DNA of 64,000 nucleotides from Bog-752 sp963799395. Its GTDB lineage: Bacteria; Actinomycetota; Thermoleophilia; UBA2241. The position numbers and the translations under genes were made by a program. The notes beneath the pieces were generated by a model. The model was not told the DNA's origin, did not search any database, and worked only from the letters and a program-made list of their open reading frames with translations. The stretch lies in assembly GCA_963799395.1 (NCBI GenBank), contig CAWCWZ010000042.1, positions 7,681 through 71,680 of the forward strand, given 5' to 3'. Shown one piece after another: positions 28,207 to 36,656 of the stretch; the first letter of the stretch is position 1; the number at the start of each line of letters is the position of its first letter.

Positions 28207-29442
28207 TCACATGCTCCTGGCGACGCTCGTGGTGAGCTCGCCCAGCCGGTAGGTGTAGCTGCCCATCTCGTTGTCGTACCAGCCGAAGATCTTGACGTGG
28301 GTGAGCGGCATGCGCACCGTGTGGCGCTGCTCTCCCGGGGCGGGCGCCGGCGCCGGGAAGGTGAGGTCGATGAAGCCCGTGCGCGTGTGCGTCTCGACGC
28401 CCTCGATGACCACGGCGGCATTCTCGCCCAGCATGTCGAGTGACACGTTCTGTTCGTCGCTGAACTTGAGCAGGCCGCGCGCCTCGCCCTGCGCCGCCTC
28501 CTGGTAGATGGCGTTGATGGCCTCGCGCTCGACGGCGACCGTGCCGTCGGGCAGGGCCTCGTTCTGGAAGGTCACGTTGAGGATGATGAGGCTCACACTC
28601 GCCGTGGGAATGCGCACCGAATCGGCCATGAAGCCGATGCGCCCGATCTCGGGCATGACCTGCTCGAGGGCCGCGGCGGCATTGGTCGAGGTGAGCACCA
28701 CGTTGCCCAGCGCGCCGCGCGTCTTGCGCAGGTCGGTGGCGCCGGCCGCCGGCACCGCGTCGAGCACGGGCTGCGAGTTGGTGGCGGCATGCACGGTGCT
28801 CATGCCGGCGGTGATCATGTTGCGCGTGAGGTCGCGCTCGAGGAGCGGGCGCATCATGTGAGCCAGCGCCGTGGTGGTGCACGACGCCGCCGACACCAGC
28901 CGGTGCCTGGCGGCGTCGAACTGATAGTCGTTGATGCCGTGGATGAGGATCGTCGAGTCGTCGGGCAGCGGGACGCCCTTGAGCTTGCTCGAGAACGGCG
29001 AGCTCACCACCACGGTCCGCGCCCCGGCGGCCAGGTGGCCGCGCAGCGATCCTTTGGCCGCGTCGGGCTCGGCGTGAGGGTCGCGGAAGGTGCCCGTACA
29101 CTCGACCACAAGGGACACGCCGTTGTCGCGCCAGGGGATGTCTTTGGGGCTGCGGGCCTCGCGCAGGACGACGATCTCCTTGCCGTAGGCGCCGATCAGG
29201 CCACGCTGCTCGTCGATGACGCGCATGTCGCGCACGCCCGCCTGGCCGTGCAGAAAGCGGTGTAGCGGGCCGTAGGTGCTGTCCTTGGCGATGTACTGGA
29301 CGACCGAGTCGAGCGAGGTGCCCACCGGCCGGCCCACGTTGACCACGATGCGGTCGAAATCGTCGCGCGCCAGCTGGTACCAGAGCACCAGCTTGCCGAT
29401 ACGCCCCAGTCCGTTGATGCCCAGCGTTCGCTGCCCAGCCAT
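28207..29442 (-). CDS. Glyceraldehyde-3-phosphate dehydrogenase family protein, long form
   Basis: A 411-residue dehydrogenase, longer than the usual 330-340. The Rossmann start is GINGLGRIGKL; the catalytic Cys is in SAASCTTTALAHM where most GAPDHs have ASCTTN; the C-terminal WYDNEMGSYTYRL is typical. The extra length lies in an expanded NAD domain and in a loop after GFIDLTFPAPAP. The TTT in place of TTN and the insertions put it in a divergent subgroup, so the substrate or cofactor (NAD versus NADP, glycolytic versus gluconeogenic) is not certain. A GGGGGG stretch precedes the ATG at 29442. No other glycolytic gene is adjacent, so it may not be the main glycolytic enzyme. Confidence 0.85.
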   Translation of the reverse strand: MAGQRTLGINGLGRIGKLVLWYQLARDDFDRIVVNVGRPVGTSLDSVVQYIAKDSTYGPLHRFLHGQAGVRDMRVIDEQRGLIGAYGKEIVVLREARSPKDIPWRDNGVSLVVECTGTFRDPHAEPDAAKGSLRGHLAAGARTVVVSSPFSSKLKGVPLPDDSTILIHGINDYQFDAARHRLVSAASCTTTALAHMMRPLLERDLTRNMITAGMSTVHAATNSQPVLDAVPAAGATDLRKTRGALGNVVLTSTNAAAALEQVMPEIGRIGFMADSVRIPTASVSLIILNVTFQNEALPDGTVAVEREAINAIYQEAAQGEARGLLKFSDEQNVSLDMLGENAAVVIEGVETHTRTGFIDLTFPAPAPAPGEQRHTVRMPLTHVKIFGWYDNEMGSYTYRLGELTTSVARSM

Positions 29443-29598
29443 GGCCTGAGGTCCCCCCTTCGCGTTGGCGGAGCGCCGCGGCCCCGACTCTTCTGAGCCT
29501 ACCGGAGCACGCTCGTCGGTGCACGCGGCCCGGCCCGCCGCAACGATATCATTCGGGGCCGGGCGCCACGACGTTGCCGCCCGTACGCCGCCCGCCCG

Positions 29599-29797
29599 CT
29601 AGCGCAGTCCCAGCTTCTTCCTGGCCTCATCTGGTGACACTGCGCGGCCTCCCAGATAGCCGATGATCGCGATCGCGCGCTCGACCAGCTCGGCGTTGGT
29701 GGCCGCCACGCCCTTGGCGAGGTAGAGATTGTCCTCAAGACCCACCCTCACGTTGCCACCCAGGAGGATAGCCTGACTGGTAACCAAGGCCAGGTCA
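29599..29797 (-). pseudogene. C-terminal remnant of a BKACE-family (3-keto-5-aminohexanoate cleavage type) enzyme
   Basis: The last ~66 codons of a beta-keto acid cleavage enzyme: LGGNVRVGLEDNLYLAKGV, then NAELVERAIAIIGYLGG and the final PDEARKKLGL. LGGxVRVGLEDN is the hallmark C-terminal motif of the family. The other ~200 residues of the TIM barrel, with the zinc ligands, are missing. The sequence directly upstream on the same strand is the end of an unrelated gene, so this is a recombination scar and not an indel. It has no start codon or ribosome site of its own and is unlikely to be functional. Confidence 0.75.
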
Positions 29798-30442
29798 GGT
29801 TGGCCGGTTGTTCGGGTGAGACGCGAGCTCCCGGCCGCAGTCCGCCGCACCCGCATCGTCTCCCTCGCCTCGGACCTCTCCGTAGGAGCGTATGGCGGCC
29901 TTCACGTTGCCCTCGACCACCTCAGGCGGGAACCTCTTGGCAAAGTCGACGCGTACGAACTCGGCCACGCTTTCGATCGGGAAGAGGCCACTGATGCGCG
30001 CCAGCGCGCCGATCATCGCCGTGTTGGGAAAGGCCGAGCCCGCGGTCTCGCGAGCGATCGCAGTGGCGGCGACGCAGAAGAGGCGAAGCCCCTTGATAGA
30101 GTACCGTGAGCGCAACTCAGCGGCTGAAAGGTCGCTATTGACGAGCAGGATGGCATCGCTCGCCAGGCCTTGGGTCACCTCGGCCGTGTGCAGGACGCTG
30201 CCGTCGAGCAGCACTACGATCCCCGGGCAGCCAATCTCGGCATGCTCCTCGATGGGCCGGTCACTGATCCGCGTGAAGGCCACCACCGGTTCGCCGTGAC
30301 GCGGCGGCGAATCGTCGTGGAAGGCTGGAAACGCCTGAAAGTGCTCGCCCTGAGCTGAGGCCAGACCAGCGGCCATCCGCGCGGCGGTGGCAGTACCCTG
30401 GCCGCCACGCCCATGCCAGCGAATCTCAACGAGACCGTTCAT
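29795..30442 (-). CDS. 2-oxoacid:acceptor oxidoreductase gamma subunit (PorG/KorC type), orphan
   Basis: A 215-residue protein with the gamma-subunit fold: EIRWHGRGGQGTATAARMAA at the start, then VVAFTRISDRPIEEHAEIG, and AFPNTAMIGALARISGLF near residue 150. In ferredoxin-dependent pyruvate or ketoacid oxidoreductases this subunit works with alpha, beta and delta subunits to make acyl-CoA. None of these are present here. ATG at 30440-30442 is chosen because GGGGAGG lies seven bases before it; the in-frame ATG six bases upstream overlaps that site. The last ~20 residues (after YGEVRG) do not resemble the family and run into the BKACE remnant, so the 3' end was probably replaced in a deletion. 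Activity is doubtful. Confidence 0.75.
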   Translation of the reverse strand: MNGLVEIRWHGRGGQGTATAARMAAGLASAQGEHFQAFPAFHDDSPPRHGEPVVAFTRISDRPIEEHAEIGCPGIVVLLDGSVLHTAEVTQGLASDAILLVNSDLSAAELRSRYSIKGLRLFCVAATAIARETAGSAFPNTAMIGALARISGLFPIESVAEFVRVDFAKRFPPEVVEGNVKAAIRSYGEVRGEGDDAGAADCGRELASHPNNRPT

Positions 30443-30448
30443 CGCCAT

Positions 30449-30842
30449 CCTCCCCAGTCTGCCTCTGGCAAAAGAGCGCCATGGCGTGTAGCCCTTCAGC
30501 CCCTTCCCAGCTGCCGAATCGGTGCTCGTCAGCGGGCACCCGAGGGTGACCGCGTCAGCCGCATGAGCGCGTGCGGGTAGCGGCTCATGACAAGCAGGCG
30601 CGTCCATAGTAAACACTCCTACCTAGCAGGAGTCGATTGTTTCCCCAGCATAATGTCGGTGAAAGCCCCTAGAACGACGACGCTCCATCGGCCTCTAGGC
30701 CTGCGGCGACGCCGTCAACCACGGCCGCCGGCGCGGTCGGCGGACGGCAGACCAGCTCCGGCTCGGTGCGGTCGTGGAGCCGCACATCACGGGTAGGCAG
30801 ATAATGGCTAGCCGGCAATTGGTTGTCGATTTGACAAGGGGG
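30449..30842. other. Gene-free spacer upstream of the orphan gamma subunit
   Basis: No convincing gene. The only structure seen is a six-base stem, ACTCCT (30615-30620) with AGGAGT (30628-30633), in a locally AT-rich stretch that could belong to a promoter region for the minus-strand gene. Confidence 0.4.
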
Positions 30843-31192
30843 TGGTGGAGGCGGCGGGACTCGAACCCGCGTCCACGAAGGCCCTGGCGGAGTCTCTACA
30901 AGCTTAGCCGGCGCATTTAGTCTCGCGTGCCAGCTCCGCGTCGGCCGGATCTGGTTTGCCAGCCCTGGTTGTCTTCGGTCGCGGCCGGACAGAGCGGACC
31001 AGCCGGTCCCTAGCCCGCTATCGGCGCCGCATCTCTGCCCGCGGGCGCGGCAGAGGCGACGTGGCTACTGTCTAGGCAGCCAGTGCGAGATTACTCTCGG
31101 CAGGTGATTCGTTCCGGCAGTTTAACGAGGCCACCGGACCTCGGCTTGCTGCTCCAACCGGAGTCACTCCATGTCGAAACCGATTCGCCCCC
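30843..31192 (-). ncRNA. ssrA: Transfer-messenger RNA (tmRNA)
   Basis: A tmRNA of about 350 bases that rescues stalled ribosomes. The 5' end GGGGGCGAATCGGTTTCGAC and the 3' end with the T-arm GGTTCGAGTCCC, acceptor CGCCTCC, discriminator A and encoded CCA pair as expected (one G-U). The tag frame ends ...AESNLALAA with a TAG at 31072-31074; LALAA is the usual degradation tail. The exact resume codon is not certain: a GCC at 31099-31101 would give the nine-residue tag, and an earlier start would add NESP. It is a one-piece (non-permuted) form. Confidence 0.95.
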
Positions 31193-31232
31193 ACGGACGA
31201 TCGATCGGCGGAGAGGCCGGTCGAACACTCAT

Positions 31233-31238
31233 AGTATA
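31233..31238 (-). promoter_or_regulatory. Likely -10 box of the tmRNA gene
   Basis: TATACT on the minus strand lies 41 bases before the mature tmRNA 5' end, leaving a short precursor leader. No good -35 is found 16-18 bases upstream. Confidence 0.4.
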
Positions 31239-31309
31239 CCCATCGGCGCGACCGCCGCTCGCGTGGGCGGCCTGGTGCAACGGCTGCGATGGAGCGGGGC
31301 CCCGAGGGG

Positions 31310-31663
31310 CTACTCCTCGAAGGCCTCGACCGTGCGGCGCTCGCGACGCCGGAAGTACATGTTGCGACACAGCGGGACTTCAGCGCACTGATAGCAGCTC
31401 TGCACGGCGACGGCGCACTGCTCGAGCGGCTGGCGGGCCATCTTGACGACGCCGAACCCGCCCTTCGTGCGCTCGAGCTCGCGGAACAGCTCGAGCTCGA
31501 TCTCGTGACGGAAGACCTTCTCTATGCAACCAAAGAAGGTGCGGCCGCGCTCCTTGAAGGCGTACAGGTACCGGCAACTCGACGCAAGACAGGTGGCCGG
31601 ATAGACGACCTTCTCACAGATGGCGGCGCACTCGTGGCATTCGAGCGCTTCTTCGACCAACAA
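31310..31663 (-). CDS. Cysteine-rich small protein, ten cysteines, function unknown
   Basis: A 117-residue protein. It starts at a TTG (31661-31663) with a perfect AGGAGG eight bases upstream, which decides the start. Ten cysteines fall in two groups: ECHEC, ICE, ATCLASSC and FGC in residues 8-47, and QC, SCYQC and LC in residues 82-100. This spacing suggests one or more metal or Fe-S centres, but not a standard ferredoxin pattern. The middle part is a charged helix (HEIELELFRELERT). I do not recognise a named family. It lies between tmRNA and the HDAC-type gene and seems to be its own transcription unit. Confidence 0.75.
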   Translation of the reverse strand: MLVEEALECHECAAICEKVVYPATCLASSCRYLYAFKERGRTFFGCIEKVFRHEIELELFRELERTKGGFGVVKMARQPLEQCAVAVQSCYQCAEVPLCRNMYFRRRERRTVEAFEE

Positions 31664-31688
31664 CCTACCAACCTCCTACACGATGAAA

Positions 31689-31708
31689 GCCGGCTCGTGA
31701 GAGCCGGC
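31689..31708 (-). terminator. Hairpin between the deacetylase gene and the cysteine-rich gene
   Basis: GCCGGCTC (31689-31696) and GAGCCGGC (31701-31708) form an 8-base stem with a GTGA/TCAC loop, followed on the minus strand by TTTC. It lies between the two minus-strand genes and fits a factor-independent stop after the deacetylase gene. Confidence 0.6.
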
Positions 31709-31891
31709 CCCCCGGTGGGCCACATGGTAGCACACGGACCCCGGTGTCGCCTAGGGGTCCGTTCCTTCTTTTCCTGTTGTCGGCAGGGGCTGCGGCGAAG
31801 TTGAATCGGGCGCGAGCCGGGGCGCACTACGGCGCGCGAGACGGCGCGCAAAGCGGGCGCTTCGGGCCCGCCGACGGCGGAGACGCCCGCC

Positions 31892-32902
31892 TCAGAGGTC
31901 CCAGTAGCGGCGCTGCGTTTCGACGGCCTTGGCGACCACGACCTTACCGTGGGCGCTCGGTTCGCCGACGGGCTCGGCCCGCCCGTCGGCGACGCCCCGC
32001 AGCGTGGCTTCGACCGCGTGCGCGCTCGCGACGTTGTTGTAGCCGCCCTCCAGCACGAGGCCCAGGCGATCGCCGCCGGCGGCGGCCATCGCCGCCGCCC
32101 GGGCGGCCATCTGGGCGAAACCGGCCTCGGTCACGGTCATCGCCCCAAGGTAGTCGTCGACGTGGATGTCCTGGCCCGACGAGACCAGCACGGCCTGGGG
32201 GGCGAACTGGGCGACGATCGGCTCGATCAGCTCGCGGAAGGCGTGGATGTAGTCGCCGTCGGTCGACCCCGCCGGGAACGGCACGTTCACCGTGAAGCCC
32301 TCACCGGGACCGGCGCCCGTCTCGGAGTACCAGCCCGTCCCCGGGAAGAACGGCCACTGGTGCAGCGAGACGAACAGCACCCGGGGTTCGTCGTAGAAGA
32401 TCGCCTGGGTGCCGTTGCCGTGATGCACGTCCCAATCGAGGATGAGCACCCGCTCGAGGCCGTCGGCGAGCAGCCGGCGCGCGAGGATGGCGATGTTGTC
32501 GAACAGGCAGAAGCCCATCGCGTGGTCGGGCATGGCGTGGTGGCCGGGCGGCCGCACGAGGGCGAACGACGCGAGCCCGCGCTCCCAGCCGGCGGCGATG
32601 TCGAGCGCGCCGCCGGCGGCCAGCAGCGCCACCTCGAAGCTGCGCGCCGAGACGAACGTGTCGGGGTCGAGCCAGGCGCCGCCGGCCGCGGCCGCCTCGC
32701 GCACACGCTCGACGTGGGCGGCGGTGTGCACCGTCAGCAGGTCGTCGACGGTAGCTGGGCGCGGCGTGATCACCTGCAGGCGCGGCCAGAGGTCGGTCTG
32801 CTCGAGGTGAGCCACGATCGCCGCCGCCCGCTCCGGCGACTCGACGTGAGCGCCGGTGTCGTGCTCGGTGTAGATCGGGTCCCAGATGACCGCGACGTCC
32901 AT
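31892..32902 (-). CDS. Histone-deacetylase-family (AcuC/acetoin utilisation type) deacetylase
   Basis: A 336-residue zinc deacetylase of the arginase/deacetylase fold. It shows HTAAHVERV, RPPGHHAM (the catalytic His pair), DWDVHHGNGTQ (Asp and His zinc ligands) and VLEGGYNN near the C-terminus. These proteins remove acetyl groups from lysines or polyamines; a bacterial counterpart is AcuC, which reactivates acetyl-CoA synthetase. The usual second Asp zinc ligand region reads SSGQDIHVDDYLG where classical members have SxGFDxHxxDPL, so F is replaced by Q. ATG at 32902 is two bases after GGGGAGG. It begins 8 bases after the GNAT gene stop; the two may act as an acetylation/deacetylation pair. 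Confidence 0.9.
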   Translation of the reverse strand: MDVAVIWDPIYTEHDTGAHVESPERAAAIVAHLEQTDLWPRLQVITPRPATVDDLLTVHTAAHVERVREAAAAGGAWLDPDTFVSARSFEVALLAAGGALDIAAGWERGLASFALVRPPGHHAMPDHAMGFCLFDNIAILARRLLADGLERVLILDWDVHHGNGTQAIFYDEPRVLFVSLHQWPFFPGTGWYSETGAGPGEGFTVNVPFPAGSTDGDYIHAFRELIEPIVAQFAPQAVLVSSGQDIHVDDYLGAMTVTEAGFAQMAARAAAMAAAGGDRLGLVLEGGYNNVASAHAVEATLRGVADGRAEPVGEPSAHGKVVVAKAVETQRRYWDL

Positions 32903-32910
32903 GGCCTCCC

Positions 32911-33464
32911 CTACTCGGTCTGGGCGCCGCCGGCGCCGCGCCCCCGCGCGACACGCCGGCATCGGGCGTCCCGCCGCCCGGCCCCCCGCTCGACTCCCAG
33001 TCGTCGGGCGCGCCGCCCGGGACGAGCTCCGCGCCCCACGGCAGGCAGGCGCTCTCGGGCCGGTAGCCGCGCGCCGCGAAGAACGAGATCGACTCGTCGT
33101 TGCCGGCGGTGATCTGCAGCTTCGCCTTGAACGCGCCCTTCGCGCGGAAGCGCTCCTCGAGCTCGTCCATGAGACGATCGGCCACTCCCCGCCGGCGCCA
33201 CCGCGGATCGACCGCCAGGTGGTAGATGTAGGCGCGGCGTCCGTCCCAGCCGCCCATCGCGACGCCCACCACGACCTCTCCGGCGCACGCCACGAGGAAC
33301 AGGTCGGGGTCGCGCGTCAGCTTGAGCGCGACCTGCTCGGCCCCGTCGGAGGGCCTCATCCACAGGCCGGCACGCCGCCACAGCCGGTCGACGGCCTCGT
33401 AGTCGGCCATGGTGAACTCGCGTAGCCGCGGCGCGGTCGTGGTCGGGCGGGCCGGATCGTCCAC
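32911..33464 (-). CDS. GNAT-family N-acetyltransferase, frameshift near the end
   Basis: About 184 residues. A GTG at 33462-33464 follows AGAGGTGAAA. The acetyl-CoA binding motif A is visible as YHLAVDPRWRRRGVADRLMD, preceded by VVGVAMGGWDGRRAYI and followed by LQITAGNDESISFFAARGY, typical of YpeA-like acetyltransferases. One base missing near 32,940 throws the last dozen codons out of frame; the restored end is GGAQTE at a TAG at 32911-32913. The substrate is unknown. Because it is directly followed by an AcuC-type deacetylase, lysine acetylation of a metabolic enzyme is an attractive but untested role. Confidence 0.85.
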
Positions 33465-33539
33465 GCTTTCACCTCTGGGGCGGGGTGGCCTGGGGCAGCC
33501 GCAGTAGTGTACCTCACCGGGCGTCGTGGCCGCCGCTGA

Positions 33540-33545
33540 TACAAT
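33540..33545 (+). promoter_or_regulatory. Candidate -10 box of the proline catabolic gene
   Basis: TACAAT lies 36 bases before the GTG start, at a sensible distance for a short leader. No -35 of quality is present, so regulation by an activator would be expected if this is the start site. On the other strand TACACT at about 33,510 may serve the divergent acetyltransferase. Confidence 0.35.
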
Positions 33546-33575
33546 CTGCTGGGCAGCACGCGCGAGGAGGACGAC

Positions 33576-36500
33576 GTGGCGACCGGCAGAGCCGAGATCC
33601 GACCGACGACCCCGCGGACCGGCGCCGACGCGGTCGCCCTCGAGGCCGACATCCAGGCGACGGCGCGCGCCCTCTTTGCCGCCGTCGACCGGTCGCGTCC
33701 GTCGCTGCTCTCCCAGGCTCGCTGGCAGGGCGAGATGATGGACTGGGCCATGGCCGACGAACGGCTCAAGGTCGAGCTCTTTCGCTTCGTCGACGTCTTC
33801 CCCACGCTGGACGGCGGGGCCGAGATCGCCCGCCACCTGCGCGAGTACTTTCTGCAGGCGGGCGTCGTCCCGCCGCGCGCGCTGCGCCTCGCGATCGGCG
33901 CCACCGGCCGGCGCTCGCCCCTGCGCCCCGCGGCCGCCCGGGTGGTGCGCGCCGAGATGCTGTCGTTCGCGCGCCGTTTCATCGTCGGCAGCGACGCCCG
34001 TTCGGCCCTGCCCGGACTCAAGGCGCTGCGCGACCGCGGCCTCGGATTCACGATCGACGTGCTCGGCGAGGCCTCGGTCAGCGCCCGCGAGGCCGCCGCT
34101 TACCAGCAGCGCTACCTCGACCTCCTCGACGACCTGACCCGCGAGACCCTGACCTGGCCCGAGGAGCCCATGATCGACCGGGCGGCCTGGGGAGAGCTGC
34201 CCAAGGTCAACGTCTCGATCAAGATCACCTCCCTCTACTCGCAGATCGACCCGCTCGACTTTCGCGGCTCGGTCGATGCCGTCAAGGACGCCCTGCGACC
34301 GGTCGTCCGCCGCGCCATGGAGCGCGAGGCCTTCGTCAATCTCGACCTCGAGCAGTTCCGCTTCCGCGACCTCACCTTCACCGTCTTCACCGAGCTGCTC
34401 GACGAAGAGGAGTTCCGCGCCTTCGACCAGGCCGGCGTGGTCGTGCAGGCCTACCTGCGCGACGCGCGCGACGACCTCGAGGCCCTCGTCGCCTGGGGGC
34501 GCAGCCGCAGCCGGCCCTTCACCATCCGCCTCGTCAAGGGCGCCTATTGGGACTACGAGACGGTCCTCGCCCGGCAGGAGGGCTGGCCCACGCCGGTCTT
34601 CACCCACAAGCCCGACTCCGATGTCTCCTACGAGCGCCTTGCCCGCCTCATGCTCGAGAGCACCGACGTCGTGCGCCCGGCCTTCGCCGGGCACAACGTG
34701 CGCTCGCTCGCGGCCGCCATCGCCACCGCCCGCCATCTCGGCGTACCCGACGACGGCTTCGAGCTCCAGATGCTGCACGGCATGGGCGACCCCATCAAGG
34801 CGGCGGTGCGCTCGCAGGGGTTGCGGCTGCGCGAGTACGCGCCCGGTCGGCGAGCTCATCCCCGGTATGGCCTACTTCGTGCGCCGCCTGCTCGAGAACA
34901 CCGCCAACGAGTCGTTCCTGCGCGACGCCTTCGCGGAAGGCGCCGACGTCGAGGAGCTGATCGCCCCGCCCGAGCCTTCGGCCGACATCGACGAGCCGCC
35001 GGCGCACCTGGCGGTGGTCGCTGCGACCGATCCCGCGGCGCCCGGCCCGTTCGTCAACATGCCGCACGCCGACTTCGCCCGCCTCGAAAGCCGGCGCTCG
35101 AGGCTCCAGGCGCTGCGCCTGGTCGATGGCCGGCCGCCGCGTCACGAGTCGTTGCTCATCGACGGGCGCGAGCGGCGCGGCGCGGGCACCGCGGTGTCGA
35201 TCGACCCGGCCCGGCCGGCCCGCACGCTGGGCACGGTGGAGGTCGCCGGTCCCCGCGAGACCGAAGCCGCCGTGCAGGCCGCGCGCCGCGCCTTTCCCGC
35301 CTGGCGCGACGCGCCGGCGCGCGAACGCGCCGGCGTCCTGTTCAAGGCCGCCGAGATCATGCGCGGCGAGCTCGCTGAGCTCGCCGCGCTCGAGACCTTC
35401 GAGGCCGGCAAGACCATCCGCGAAGCCGACGCCGACGTCGCCGAGGCCATCGATTTTCTCGAGTACTACGGCCGCGAGATGCTGCGCCTCGACCCGCCGC
35501 GACGCATGGGCCGCCTGCCCGGCGAGCTCAACCACCTGAGCTACGAGGCGCGTGGCGTGGTGGCGGTGATCGCCCCCTGGAACTTCCCGCTGGCCATCCT
35601 CACCGGCATGACGAGCGCCGCTCTCGCCGCCGGCAACGCCGTCGTGGTCAAGCCGGCCGGACCGACGCCGCTGATCGGCGCGCAGCTGGCCCGCATCCTG
35701 CGGGCCGCCGGCGCGCCCCCCGGCGCCGTGAACCTGCTGAACGGCCCCGGCAGGGAGATCGGCGAGACGCTCGTCGCTCATCCCGAGGTCCACCTCATCG
35801 CCTTCACCGGCTCGCGCGAGGTCGGCCTGCGCATCATGGCGCGCGCCGTCGAGCGGCCCGGCCGCTCCTGGATCAAGCGCGTCATCGCTGAGCTCGGCGG
35901 CAAGAACGCGATCATCGTCGACGCCGACGCCGACCTCGACGTCGCGGTGCTCGAGACGGTCGCCTCGGCCTTCGGCTATCAGGGACAGAAGTGCTCGGCC
36001 TGTTCCCGGGTGATCGTCCTGCGACCGGCCTACGACGAGTTCCTCGAACGCTTGGTCGAGGCGACGCGCAGCCTCGTCGTCGGCCCGCCCGGCGACCCCG
36101 CGACGCGGGTCGGTCCGGTCATCACCGCCGACGCCAGAGCGACGATCGAAGGTTACATCGAGCAGGGCAAGCGCGAAGCGACCCTCGCGCTCGCGACCCC
36201 CGAGCCGCCCGGCGGCTGGCCCGACGGCGGCTTCTACGTGGGCCCGCACATCTTCACCGACGTCGACCCGGGAGCGACGATCGCGCAAGAGGAGATCTTC
36301 GGTCCCGTGCTCGCGGTCATGCCGGCGCGCGATATCGACGAGGCCCTCGAGATCGCGAGCGGCGTCTCGTATGCGCTCACCGGCGGACTGATCTCGCGCA
36401 GCCCCGCCACCATCGCCCGCGCCCGCCGCGAGTTCCGGGTCGGCAACCTCTACATCAACCGCGGCATCACCGGGGCGATGGTGGAACGGCAGCCGTTCGG

Positions 36501-36630
36501 GGGTCTCAAGATGAGTGGCATCGGCTCCAAGGCCGGCGGACCCGACTACCTGCTGCAGTTCCTCGAGCCGCGGGTCGTCACCGAGAACACGCTGCGCCGC
36601 GGCTTTGCGCCGCCCGACGAGAGCCTCTGA
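33576..36630 (+). CDS. putA: Bifunctional proline dehydrogenase / glutamate-5-semialdehyde dehydrogenase (PutA type), one frameshift
   Basis: About 1017 residues, the length of the short branch of PutA without a DNA-binding domain. The N-terminal part (residues about 20-460) is an FAD-dependent proline dehydrogenase barrel with YLDLLDDL, VNVSIKITSLYSQ, VNLDLEQFRFRDL, RLVKGAYWDYE and FELQMLHGMGD. The C-terminal part (about 520-1010) is an aldehyde dehydrogenase with APWNFPLAI, AFTGSREVGL, AELGGKNAIIVDADAD and the catalytic Cys in YQGQKCSACSRV. Together they convert proline to glutamate. One surplus G near 34,845 breaks the frame just after LREYAP; without it the sequence continues VGELIPGMAYFVRRLLENT as in the family. 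The GTG start follows GAGGAGG. Confidence 0.92.
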
Positions 36631-36656
36631 GCGCCCCTCCAGCTACCGGCCGGGCC

